Under the pieces are notes generated by a model. That model was not told the DNA's origin and did not search any database. It worked only from the letters and a program-made list of their open reading frames with translations. From Paralichthys olivaceus (taxonomy: Eukaryota; Chordata; Actinopteri; Pleuronectiformes; Paralichthyidae), in NCBI RefSeq assembly GCF_024713975.1, contig NC_091108.1:8415001-8479000 (forward strand): a stretch of DNA of 64,000 nucleotides, read 5' to 3'. Position 1 is the stretch's first letter. Each line of letters opens with the position of its first letter. The translations under genes were made by a program, and so were the position numbers. Positions 55,120 through 64,000 of this stretch are shown piece after piece.

Positions 55120-56430
55120 GATGGTTCGTTTCCTTCCAGGCGACGCGTTCACTTCAGAGCGGGGGGAGGAGTCAGATTTCTTTTTTACAAATACATCTTC
55201 CATCAAACTTAATGAGAAGTCTTCATAAATACATGAAGTACTTTCAATACAACTTCATACTTATACACGTTTCCCGTGTTGATTCAAAGACTCTGTGTGT
55301 TTCCTGTGTGTGATCTTATTCACACTCTCACCCTGAACTCATTTGGTTTGGTCCAACAGGAAAACAGACCTGTTTTTTTCTCCTCGTCTTTATTGAAACT
55401 GTTCACGAAACAAAAAAATAAAAACCAATCACAGAATGTGAGGACACGTCAGAAGAACAGACTTATACAACAAATACTTGAGAAGTCATTTAAAAAAAGC
55501 TCTTTATAAATAATAATAATAAGAAAATTAATTTCAGCAACTCTTCTGCCACAAAGTACAAATAAAGAAATGCTATAATAATAAAGACAAATGTAATGAT
55601 GCACAAACGAATAGTAGAAACATCATTAAATATAAAATGCACCAGAGTTAACTTTTTAATGAACATTTAAAAAATCTTATATCTATAAACATATCATTGA
55701 ATTGACACATTTCCAACAATGAAGGGAAATCGTAAAATCCTTAAAACTTGAAATTATTGCAGAGATGTAAATTAAAGGAATTGCAGCAGCTTCATTCCTT
55801 CCGGGAAACACATTTTTAAAGAAATGTAAAATAAGTGCAGTCTAGAGTTTGTCTCGCAGTAAATGATTCTTGATCAGTGAATATGGATTTTACACGAAGG
55901 CCCAAAATGCAGAATAGATTTCATTCAATGACAAAACGTCAGTATTGAAATTTGAAATCTGCACAGAGACAACAGAAGGGGGCAGTGTTGGGACATTTTT
56001 ATCATCTTTTATAAAATGTATTTCATTGATTAAATGATCACGTGGAAAAATACAAATGAGTGAAATGTAATTGTTTGCATTTATTCTGGAATTAAATCAC
56101 AGTGTCACAAGAAAAATCATCTTTACTGATACAGTGTGTATGTGTGTGTTGTGTGACTTTACCTGTAGTTGCGTTCAACGATCACTACGTGGCGCAGTTT
56201 CCCTTTGAGACGGGGCCGTGACAGAGGAAAAGTACTGCACACTTTCCAGGAGAAAACAGCGGGGCGTTTCCGAGAACTGTCCGAACATGTGTCATTTAAG
56301 GCGGTTTTTTAAATGGACGAGATTTTTAGATTAACATCATCAGAAACATTTTGTTCACGACCCGAGGGAATAATTACCAACCTAAATGCAATCATGTCTG
56401 ACTAACACATTTTTTACACATTATTCAGCA
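55120..56430. other. mcm4-cebpd spacer, left part
   Basis: AT-rich except for a CpG-containing patch at 56,155-56,300 (ACGTGGCGCAG, GACGGGGCCGTGAC, AGCGGGGCGTTTCCG). No prkdc-like exon is visible on either strand. The frame at 55,276-55,509 has no family match. Confidence 0.5.
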
Positions 56431-56433
56431 CAT

Positions 56434-56668
56434 CTGTCTATCCATCTATCCAACTATCTATCTATCATCCATCTATCATCCATCTATCCATCTATCCAAC
56501 TATCTATCTATCTATCATCCATCTATCCAACTATCTATCTGTCAATCCATCTATCATCCATCTCTCCATTTATCCATCTATCATCCATCTCTCCATTTAT
56601 CCATCTATCAATCAATCTATCCATCCCTCCACCTATCTATCTATCCCTCTCTCTCTCCATCTCTTTAT
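56434..56668 (+). repeat. CTAT/CCAT minisatellite
   Basis: Degenerate tetranucleotide tract of CTAT, CCAT, CATC and TCAT words about 235 bp long. Repeated sub-phrases such as ATCATCCATCTCTCCATTTA occur twice about 32 bp apart near 56,550-56,600. It has the same flavour and strand as the tract at 47,640-47,999. The frame through it is not a gene. Confidence 0.9.
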
Positions 56669-57479
56669 CTGTAATGATAATAGCTTGAGATTCAAGGGCA
56701 AAATAATACTTTTTATGATACACTACCTATGAATGTCTACAACTACAGTAGTATATACACTTCAATATCTACAGTACAGATCATAACCTGTTATTATACT
56801 TGTACATAGTGGTAGTAGAGTTTCACCTGTATGTATTTCGTCTGTTGTCCAGCTCTCACCTTTGTGAGTTATAACTCTACTGTTTGTTTTACATTTGCTT
56901 TTTGTTGGTTTAATATTAGTTTCTGTTCAATTCTGTATCCCGTTGAAACTTTATTCTCTGAAGCTAAGTGGAATTTAACTACTACTACAAGTGCAGCTCT
57001 TAAGTACATATCCCATGTACTTAATTTAATATTTAAATGTTATATTTATCTGCCATAAGGGGAAAATACTGCACTTTTTACTCAACTATCAACTCTTTAT
57101 TTGACAGATATATTATCATTACTTTACAGGTACAACAGAAGATATGGTAAGAATCAAATCTTCTGCAGCTGATAAAACATGATGCATCGTTAAACTACTA
57201 ATAGTATATAAAGTAGTTTCAATGAGTTTTGCCTCCACGAGTAACAAGATTCAATTTCCACTTGCAATTTCTGATGGTTCTTCTGTGTGAACGATTAGAA
57301 GAAACTTCAGCTGGAACTTTTTCTTGAGGCAGATTTTATTAGTAGATCCTGGAGAGAAGACAACTTTGCTGTAATGTAAGAAGTAAAGTTTATGTTTGAC
57401 AAATGTTTCACCACCACAAAAGTATGTTTTGGTCTTATTATGCCAAAGGCCCCCCACCACTTTTATACAGGCCCCCAGA
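56669..57479. other. mcm4-cebpd spacer, middle part
   Basis: AT-rich DNA with GTAGTAG/TACTTGTAC text near 56,745-56,830 that resembles decayed fish repeat. No exon was recognised. Confidence 0.45.
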
Positions 57480-57845
57480 CTGAAAGAGAAGCAGCACGAT
57501 TTGTAGTCGTTTTCCTCTTTATTGTTTTTTCATTTCTCTCTGTGAATATTTAGTTTCTCTTTGGGGTCATTTTACATGTTTTTCTGGTTTTATGTCTCAT
57601 TTGTGTCTCTTTATGGTCGTTATGGGTCTTTGCAGCCATTTTTATTTTGTCTCCATGTGGTCTTTCTGTGTCTCTGTCGTCATTCTACATCTCTTTATGT
57701 CTCCTTGTGAATATTTTGTGTCTCTTCTGGTCAGTTAACATGTCTGTCGTCATTCTGTGCCTTTGTTGACATTGTGGGTCTCTCTGCAAACATTTGGAAT
57801 CAATCTGTAGTCATCGAACGTCTCCTTTTGATCTGTATTTGTTCT
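57480..57845 (+). repeat. Degenerate ~20-bp minisatellite (TGTGTCTCTTTGTGGTCATT-like)
   Basis: About a dozen imperfect units of roughly 19-30 bp follow each other, recognisable from recurring GTCTCTTT, GGTCATT/GTCGTCATT and GTGAATATTTT words (for example near 57,555, 57,605, 57,665, 57,695, 57,715, 57,750). Such arrays are common in teleost genomes. It ends a few hundred bases upstream of the cebpd promoter. Confidence 0.7.
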
Positions 57846-58282
57846 ATTAACATTTGTTTTGTTGATGTAACCCACGTGTCCCTGACCCTTTGGGCCCCTG
57901 GACCTCCGTCCAGCAGGCTAATTCAGGAATACGTCAATGTGTCTTATGAGTCCACGTGGTCCGCTCACTGGTATGAGCATGACAATCAATAACTACTATG
58001 ACCTACTCTACACAGGAAGCATCTAAACTTCAGTGATTATATTTCTGTACTTTTACTTTATACAACGTCTGAAATCAGACGTTTGACTGGTGATAAGCAG
58101 ATTTGTATCTTCCACCAGTGCTTGAAGCTGACATTTATAGGTGGACAAATAAAAGTGGAGTCCAAACACCGGAGCGGAGCCACAGCATGTAAACAAGTCT
58201 CCGCCATTCATACGATCATAGTAAAAAGTGGGTGGCACGAGCAACACGCCCCTCTCTCCTCAAATGGGAAGTGAAAGGACAC

Positions 58283-58355
58283 CACGTGATCCCCGATTGC
58301 ACATGACTGGCTCCTGAGAGGGCGGCATTTGTGACGTCAGCGGCGGAAACGATAC
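58283..58355 (+). promoter_or_regulatory. cebpd: cebpd promoter: E-box, C/EBP-like site, CRE, TATA-like
   Basis: CACGTG lies at 58,283-58,288, ATTGCAC (half C/EBP site) at about 58,295-58,301, a full palindromic CRE TGACGTCA at 58,332-58,339 and an AT-rich GATACAAAA near 58,351-58,359 that could act as a weak TATA. Mammalian CEBPD promoters are known to be inducible through CREB/STAT3 and autoregulation; the CRE and half-site fit, but I did not find a clear STAT site. The start of transcription is probably near 58,380. Confidence 0.6.
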
Positions 58356-58386
58356 AAAACACTCTGCGGGAGAACGAGCGTCTCAG

Positions 58387-58608
58387 ATGAGTGACAGGAA
58401 GTGTGTGAGTGTTGTTGACAGCAGCAGCCTGACAGTCAGCACTCAGGGACACACAGACTCTCACGTCTTTAAAGAAGCAGAAGCTGCAGAGAGACGAACA
58501 GCGCAGCGCCATCCAGCTGCACACAGCTGTCACATCTGCGCGTCACTTCAACACAAGTTTACTTTCTTCCCTAACGCACGTGGACGAGTCGCCAGAGTTC
58601 ATGTGTGA
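58387..58608 (+). other. cebpd upstream ORF overlapping the main start
   Basis: A 73-codon frame starts at ATG 58,387 (weak context, C at -3) and stops at TGA 58,606-58,608, five bases inside the main cebpd frame, in a different frame. It has no recognised domain. If the mRNA begins upstream of it, the uORF could dampen or redirect initiation, as conserved uORFs do in C/EBP-alpha and -beta. With a start near 58,380 the leader before this ATG would be too short for efficient use. Confidence 0.35.
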
Positions 58609-59500
58609 CATATACAGCCTGGACTCCCACTGCGTGTCTCCACAATGCAACATGAGTTGGGCGATGGAGCCTGCTAACTTCTACGAGTGCGCAAAGCTGG
58701 GCGGCCCGCAGCACGGGGCGTGCAAGCCGGGCAGCAGGGGCGACGGGTCGGCGGAGGACGGCACCATGGTGGAGCTGAGCACCGCCGCGGCCATATACGA
58801 CGACGAGAGCGCCATCGACTTCAGCCAGTACATCGAGTCGATGACAGCCGTGCCCAACCTGGAGCTGTGCAACGACGAGCTCTTCCTCGACCTGTTCAAC
58901 ACTGTGAAGCAGGAGAAGGCGGATTTCTACAACCTGCAGAGCTCCGTGCTGCCCGGCGGCATCCAGCCGCAGCAGCAGCCGCCGCTGTCAGCCGCGTACA
59001 CGGCGGAGAGGAGGGCGGACGGCGAGCTGGAGAAGGGGGCGTTCAGCGCGCCCATCAAGCAGGAGTCCGACTGGAGTGACAGCGACATGTCCTCGTCCCT
59101 GCCCTCCCAGATCGAAACCTGCGCCCAGACCTCCGTCAGCCTCCCCACGGGGCAGCCCACCCCACCCACGACCCCGGAGCCCGCGTCCTCCGTCAGCTCG
59201 GCCAAGTCCTCCCCGAGGAAGATGGGCAGGGAGAAGGGCAAGAAGTCGGTGGACAGGTACAGCATGGAGTACCGACAGAGGCGAGAGAGGAATAACATTG
59301 CAGTGAGGAAAAGCAGGGACAAAGCCAAGAGGCGCAACTTTGACATGCAGCAGAAGATGGTCGAACTGAGCGCTGACAACGACAGACTTCACAAAACGAT
59401 CGAGCAGCTCACCAGGGAGCTCTCCGGGCTCAGAGATTTCTTCAAGCAGATGCCCAACTCCTCTTTCGCGGCTCTGTCCACGAGCACAGAGAGGCGGTGA
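58601..59500 (+). CDS. cebpd: CCAAT/enhancer-binding protein delta, bZIP transcription factor
   Basis: Single-exon gene, 299 aa. Known role: a nuclear bZIP regulator that homo- or heterodimerises with other C/EBPs at ATTGCGCAAT-type sites and is induced in inflammation and differentiation. Visible parts: N-terminal [20 protein letters not shown] and EPANFYE box; acidic activation segment from [10 protein letters not shown] (residue 72) through NDELFLDLF; two sumoylation-type motifs VKQE (102-105) and IKQE (152-155); a Ser/Pro linker; [20 protein letters not shown] leading into the basic region with Asn231; and a zipper with Leu256, Leu263, Leu270, Leu277. The activation box and synteny separate delta from alpha and beta. 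The start at 58,601 is chosen because the N-terminus then includes the family's YSLD/FSLD segment; in-frame ATGs at 58,652 and 58,664 have better contexts. Intronless structure is normal for the family. It converges with spidr. Confidence 0.96.
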   Translation: MCDIYSLDSHCVSPQCNMSWAMEPANFYECAKLGGPQHGACKPGSRGDGSAEDGTMVELSTAAAIYDDESAIDFSQYIESMTAVPNLELCNDELFLDLFNTVKQEKADFYNLQSSVLPGGIQPQQQPPLSAAYTAERRADGELEKGAFSAPIKQESDWSDSDMSSSLPSQIETCAQTSVSLPTGQPTPPTTPEPASSVSSAKSSPRKMGREKGKKSVDRYSMEYRQRRERNNIAVRKSRDKAKRRNFDMQQKMVELSADNDRLHKTIEQLTRELSGLRDFFKQMPNSSFAALSTSTERR

Positions 59501-59830
59501 CACACACACTCTACGAACTGCGCTTTCAGCAGACATACCTCAACAGACACTTTGTGTTTACCATCTGTACCAGATGTATTTTAAGCTTACCATAATGGCA
59601 CTGGAAAATATATGATGTTGCTGCCATATTTTTTGTGGGATTTTTCTCTGTATTAAATTATTTTACCACTGCATTTATGACATGATGATATACCTGACAT
59701 GGTACATTTTTTTTTATATAATTCCAAACTTTGTATAAGAGCCAGAGCATGATCTTTTATATAGTTTGTATGAAACCTCGAGAATATTTTTGTTTATGGA
59801 ATCTACAATAAAATCATTGAAAAGTTGCAG
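59501..59830 (+). other. cebpd: cebpd 3' UTR
   Basis: An AT-rich 3' UTR with several U-rich words (ATTATTTTA near 59,657-59,666) that could destabilise the mRNA, as expected for an immediate-early-like gene. It ends after the AATAAA at 59,807-59,812. Confidence 0.7.
59807..59812 (+). terminator. cebpd: cebpd poly(A) signal AATAAA
   Basis: Canonical AATAAA about 310 nt past the stop, followed by a GT-rich stretch (CCTGTGAGTGTTTTC near 59,836-59,850) suitable as a downstream element. Confidence 0.75.
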
Positions 59831-59898
59831 AAGTTTCCTGTGAGTGTTTTCATAAAAGTACAACAGGAAGTGAGAAAAGTAAAGTCAGCAAAAATACA

Positions 59899-59904
59899 TT
59901 TATT
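59899..59904 (-). terminator. spidr: spidr poly(A) signal AATAAA
   Basis: The plus-strand TTTATT reads AATAAA on the minus strand, about 390 nt past the spidr stop codon. Cleavage would fall near 59,880, within about 50-60 bp of the presumed end of cebpd on the other strand. Confidence 0.55.
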
Positions 59905-60291
59905 GACACAGTGTCAGTAATCTGAAATACAGAGGTAGATGACTTGGTCTGAAATGTGGTTTTTAAGACCACTTTTCAAAAATGTGGTCACACTCAAACG
60001 TTCTCCTCTGAAAGTCACATCCAAGTGGAGACAGCACGTGGGCCGCTTTGACAGACTGCATGCCACTGGCCTACCCTTGGGCCGTCAACTCCTGGTGCAC
60101 AGGATCACATATCATTAACACAAACAAGACCTTGTCTTCTTGACTTCAGCGCAGCCTCAAGCTGTCAGGGAGGCCTTCAGCAGGGGGAGTTGAGGGGGAG
60201 TGGGCTGGACGGGCTCAGACCAAGGCCTGGTGTGCATGCAGAGCCTTGGAGCCTGAGGATTGATATCATTAGCTACTTGCCCTGACATCCA

Positions 60292-63200
60292 TTAGAGGCA
60301 GATTTCTTCCAGGCCGATCCAGGGGGCAGGTTTCTTGGTGACGACTCGGACGTAAACGGCGAGGGGGCCCACCTCTTTTCCCAGGACATTCTCCACATCG
60401 TAACCTGGGAACTGAGACACACAGTCCATCAAAAATAACTCAAACCTGACACGCTGAAACGTACACGTTTATTTACTATGTCTTTACACAGGAAACTTGT
60501 CTCCCAGAATTGCAATGATTTCTTCTACTGCAGCTTTAGAAAAAAAACTTTTTATAGTTGTTAAATCGGATGATGTTGCTGTAGGAATACCTGGGTGCAC
60601 TTCAGGCTTTGATCTTTGCACTCTTCATATCACTCAGCATGTTGATCTAAGAATTTATTTAGTACTCTGAGAAAGACCATCAACACCCATATCCTAGATT
60701 GCAGCTGCAATAAATCTAATCAGAGTGATTGATAGATTATTTTCAATCAATTCTTTTATCTAGAAAATGCGAGAACATTTTAAGAAGAAAAAGCCTGTTA
60801 TAATTCCTCAGATTAAAATGAGACCTTTAACTTTCCTACTGTGTCAAACCAACAGTCTAAAGACGAGTCAAACTCAGTTCAAACTTCAGTTTACTGTTCA
60901 TGTGACAAACCAAAGCATCTGGTCGTCTTATTATTTTAGTTATAAACGGCAAATCTTGACAGTTACGCTTTAAAAAAAAGCAACTGCAACAACTATTTGA
61001 TTATCAAAACAGTTGCAGATTAACTTCATCAATGCACCAATCATTGTAGATCTATTGTAAAAACACTGTATTTGCATGGTTCTAATAATCTTCTACCACT
61101 AGGAGGTTAAATGTAAAGTAAATGATATTTCACATGGAAAACCCACATGCAAACATAAAAAAGAAAACAATCATCAAACACAGGGAGAGTAAAAGTATAT
61201 TTTTGTAGCTAATTCCTTCAACAGCATGACTCAGGGATTTATTGTGATAAGCACAGAACAGATCTTTATCACCCTGACATGTACAGATGACATATTGACA
61301 GAAGATCAATGAACCATGCAGTTCAGTCCAGTGTTATGTAACTGCTTTGTAAAAGCAAACCTACCTCGTTCCCCTCCAGGGCTGCAGTGTTGAGAACAGA
61401 CATGATCGTCTTTTTCTGCAGCTGTCGAGCAGATCGAAGAGAGTGGAGCCGTTAATGTCTTTTTGATTATTGTCTTGATGTTGTAAATAAAGAACAACTA
61501 TTGAACTAATCACACTGTGCTCTCTGTGAGTAACAGACTGATAGACGGGGTTAAAATATATAACTGATAAGAACTGATAATTGTATCTCTTCTGCTCACT
61601 AAGTTTGTTGATTGCAAAGTGATATATTCTGCTTTTCTGCAGATGCACATACAGTGAAGGATTTGACTTCTTCAACCTTTAAATGTGCAGAATCTGATGT
61701 TTTAGCTTTGCAAGTCAATAAAATTACAGAGTCACTGTGGAAGAGCAAATTGGGAGCAGGAGAGGAGTCACAATTGTTGCACAGCAGGTTTCAACAAGGT
61801 TTGAACTAAGTGCTCTACTCACTTCTCTGCTTAAAGCAACAGTTCAACATAGAGAAAAAATCTTTTTCACAATCTTGCGGAGAGGTAGGTGAGAATATTG
61901 ATACCACTCTCCGATATATTCTGCAAATATAAAGCCTAAACGCAGGGGAGGTTAGCGGTTAGCATATACACTGATAACAACTACCCTAGCTAGGGCTGGG
62001 AAATGTGTTATATTCCTCACTGTTCAATGTATATTGGACTTTTGTAATATTGTTATTTTAGAAAATTATATTGCGATAATTACTTAACTCTGGCATTTGT
62101 CTACAAGCTTGTCTAAATCTCACAGTTCAACACATTATATTCAACTCATAATACACACAAACATGAAAATGTAAAAACTGTATGAAACAGATTTGTTCAG
62201 ACTGTTTCATGGCTGGAAGCAGTTGACAAGAAACTGTCCTGGTCTCCGTAAAATGCCAAAATGTGGCGTTTACACTTTGGTTTTATGTGGATTAAATAAC
62301 TAGATATTCCAAGATCATCAGTGTGTTTCACAACAGTGTGTGGGTGGAACTCGGACATATCTGATTATCTATATATAACTTAGCTTTACTTAACAAACAT
62401 AAAACTGTTTTCTCACCTTCACCTTTAAAGTGCAATTATTTGTTGAAGAAGAAGTCAGGAACACCTCCAGTTGAATCTTTGTGTCTGGCTTCTCCACCGC
62501 TGACTTACAAGAAACACAGAAGAAGCTTTGACTGTGAAAAGGAAAAAAAAAAAAAAAAAAAAATGAGGAGAATTTGCCATGACGATAAATATTGAGCCGT
62601 TCTGATTAATTTAGAAAACGTACGGTCTTTCAGGTAAAATCTCCAATTTGTCACTTCTGCAGTTATTACACGCAGGCCAGGAATAAGCTGTGTTCTCATC
62701 TACGCCAACTATCACCCCTGCAGACAGAAATAAAACCGTTACAATCAACATAATATTACATGCATACTAACTGCACTTTATATCTGTCTATAAAGCTGTT
62801 GTATGGCAAAGAAAAAATACAGAGGAAACACTGATAAATGATCTGCGAGTCAGTTTCAGTGTGTATACAAGTGAAACAGAGTGTGAGAGATAAATGCATC
62901 CATTTCAAATGTATCTGAGATCGCAGTGATAAATGCAGCAGAGATGTTACTCTGCCTAAAAATCTTCTCACATGACGACCAGAGCTGTTTACCCACAAAT
63001 ATGGATTGTATTAAGATACTGACGGAAACACTGATACATTTTTCTTGTGCTTTCAGGTCTGAGGCTTTTTCCAGAAGACACTACATGAGTGCAAAAGACA
63101 ATATATTTGTTTATTTTTTTTCGTCCACCTGACCAAATATTTACGGCCGGAGGGGCCCGAACCAAGAGGGTTCAGAGTTTGATCTTTGCCCTCAACTGCG

Positions 63201-64000
63201 ACACAAAGTCAACAGATGCAGATTATTATCTAATATGAGCCACTCGTGTTTTTTTTTTCTGCATCACATTTGGAAAGTTTTAAAGACATCTCAAGAAAGA
63301 AAACATCATGACGACGACTTTTAATGTTGCCTGAAGCAAGTGAGTTAGAAGCAGAAAAGCATTGAATTGATATTTTAACGAACACATTTCTTCAAAATCT
63401 TGGCACATCATATTTGACGTTGAGAAACGAAAAATGTACGGACCTTAAAGTATATCTCCAAATCGAAACAATCTTACTGAGGGATACTGCAACAGGCCTC
63501 TACATTTGCCTATTTTCCAATAACGCAACCCTCAACTGAACTCAACAAGAGAGCAGGCAAGATAATTTCACTGGAAAACGATATAGGGATTGACATTTCA
63601 TGTGTTTTTATTCCTTAAAGTTCCAAACAATGACATCCTGAGGACAGTGAATAAGAAACAGAAGAAAGCGATGCCTTAAAACCACATCAAGACCTCTTGC
63701 TGAGCTGCAAACTTATATATGAAAAAAACAAACAAAAAAAACAAGTTTTCTTTCTGTGAGAAAAGAAAACATGGGGCATGTCTGCAGGAATCACTTCAGA
63801 TTTAGACGAGCTACATGAAAACGGGGGGGAAACTGACCTGTGAGAGTACAGAGGGAGTTGGGCGTGGTCTCCAGACTCAGGGGATCCAGTCTCACAGGTT
63901 GGGGTAGGGTCTGCACCTGGGGCTCAGTCAACAACTGTGAAAGTAACTCCAGCCTTGTCGTAGACTGGAGGCTGCCTTCAGGCTCGTCGCAGAACACCTC
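60292..64000 (-). CDS. spidr: Scaffold protein involved in DNA repair (SPIDR), C-terminal part, last five exons
   Basis: Partial gene; the 5' part lies beyond the right edge. Exons in transcript order: 63,838-64,000 (continues outside), 62,624-62,717, 62,417-62,531, 61,365-61,421, 60,292-60,411. They join in phase by GT-AG introns to give 182 aa and a stop. The first exon ends CTLTG and is followed by VIVGVDENTAYSWPACNNC; the next has SFFCVSC and KIQLEVFLTS; the last two read LQKKTIMSVLN and YDVENVLGKEVGPL...PWIGLEEICL. The two CxxC pairs (CNNC, CVSC) form a zinc ribbon split by an intron, and the VLGKEVG/WIGLEEI ending matches what I recall of vertebrate SPIDR. Known role: SPIDR links BLM and RAD51-type factors in homologous recombination. 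Its position next to cebpd agrees with mammals. The assignment rests on remembered family sequence plus synteny, so it is slightly less certain than the others. The donor after 62,624 could alternatively be three or four bases away, but only the chosen one keeps phase. Confidence 0.87.
60695..61050. repeat. Teleost interspersed repeat (ATTAATCGATTA-type), in spidr last intron
   Basis: It begins GATTGCAGCTGCAATAAAT, continues with GAGTGATTGATAGATTATTT, AGTTTACTGTTCATGTGACA and ends AACTATTTGATTATCAAAAC then CACCAATCATTG. This is the same family as 3,485-3,815 but better preserved. It lies wholly within the intron between 60,412 and 61,364. Confidence 0.65.
61835..61985 (+). repeat. Teleost repeat (AGATTGATACCACTCTC / GTTAGC family), in spidr intron
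   Basis: AAAGCAACAGTTCAACATAG, then GAGAATATTGATACCACTCT, then AAATATAAAGCCTAAACGC, then GGTTAGCGGTTAGCATATA follow the order of the first half of the 'TTAGCTTAGCATAAAGACTG' element, cut off after the GTTAGC box. It lies inside the intron between 61,422 and 62,416. Confidence 0.6.
62543..62563 (-). repeat. spidr: A21 run forming the polypyrimidine tract of a spidr exon
   Basis: Twenty-one A on the plus strand read as T21 on the minus strand, followed by CCTTTTCACAG at the acceptor of the 62,417-62,531 exon, so it acts as the polypyrimidine tract. Confidence 0.85.
62718..63837 (-). other. spidr: spidr intron without recognised features
   Basis: A 1.1-kb AT-rich intron. No repeat family or further exon could be identified in it. 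The frames at 62,756-62,998 and 62,926-63,132 are spurious. Confidence 0.6.

Noticed and set aside
56386..56688. 100-codon frame rich in Ser, Ile, His and Leu
   Set aside because: It is a translation of the second CTAT/CCAT minisatellite.
58580..58600. Upstream GTG extension of cebpd by seven codons
   Set aside because: Vertebrate nuclear genes rarely start at GTG; the ATG at 58,601 already gives the family N-terminus.
58681..59536. Long antisense and +2 frames across cebpd (up to 182 codons)
   Set aside because: They are shadows of the GC-rich cebpd coding sequence and have no independent signature.

Overview
The window is a piece of vertebrate nuclear genome, most likely from a ray-finned (teleost, probably percomorph) fish. 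Genes are split into GT-AG exons with short introns, CpG-rich promoters stand out against an AT-rich background, and intergenic DNA carries CA/TA microsatellites, a truncated CR1/L2-type LINE and several short repeats that I recognise as common in teleosts. All calls were made by reading the sequence; no search was run.

Layout: (1) From 1 to about 41.1 kb I find no protein-coding exon. This is a gene-poor stretch of decayed repeats, microsatellites and a few GC-richer or homeodomain-motif-rich blocks that could be regulatory. (2) From about 41.1 to 47.4 kb, minus strand: ube2v2 (MMS2), four coding exons, 144 aa, complete. (3) From about 48.84 to 55.1 kb, minus strand: mcm4, 16 coding exons plus a 5' non-coding exon, 860 aa, complete, with E2F-like and CCAAT sites at its promoter. 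(4) 58,601-59,500, plus strand: cebpd, single exon, 299 aa, with a full CRE and an E-box upstream. (5) From about 59.9 kb to the right edge, minus strand: the 3' end of spidr, the last five exons, which encode a CxxC/CxxC zinc ribbon and the C-terminus; the rest lies outside the window.

Order and orientation, ube2v2(-) mcm4(-) cebpd(+) spidr(-), match human 8q11.21 read in reverse, except that PRKDC, which in mammals lies between MCM4 and CEBPD and shares a promoter region with MCM4, is missing: only 3.4-4.4 kb separates mcm4 from cebpd. Three of the genes work in genome maintenance: MMS2 with UBC13 makes K63 ubiquitin chains for damage tolerance, MCM4 is a replicative helicase subunit, and SPIDR scaffolds homologous recombination. 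C/EBP-delta is an inducible bZIP regulator. The left gene-poor region lies on the side where mammals have a long desert leading to SNAI2, so it may hold regulatory DNA; no snai2 exon is visible here.

I found no unambiguous new biological system. The points most worth checking are the missing prkdc, the overlapping upstream ORF and staggered start codons of cebpd, the near-touching cebpd/spidr 3' ends, the ~300-bp-period array at 35.2-36.0 kb and the candidate regulatory blocks at 20.8-23.0 kb.
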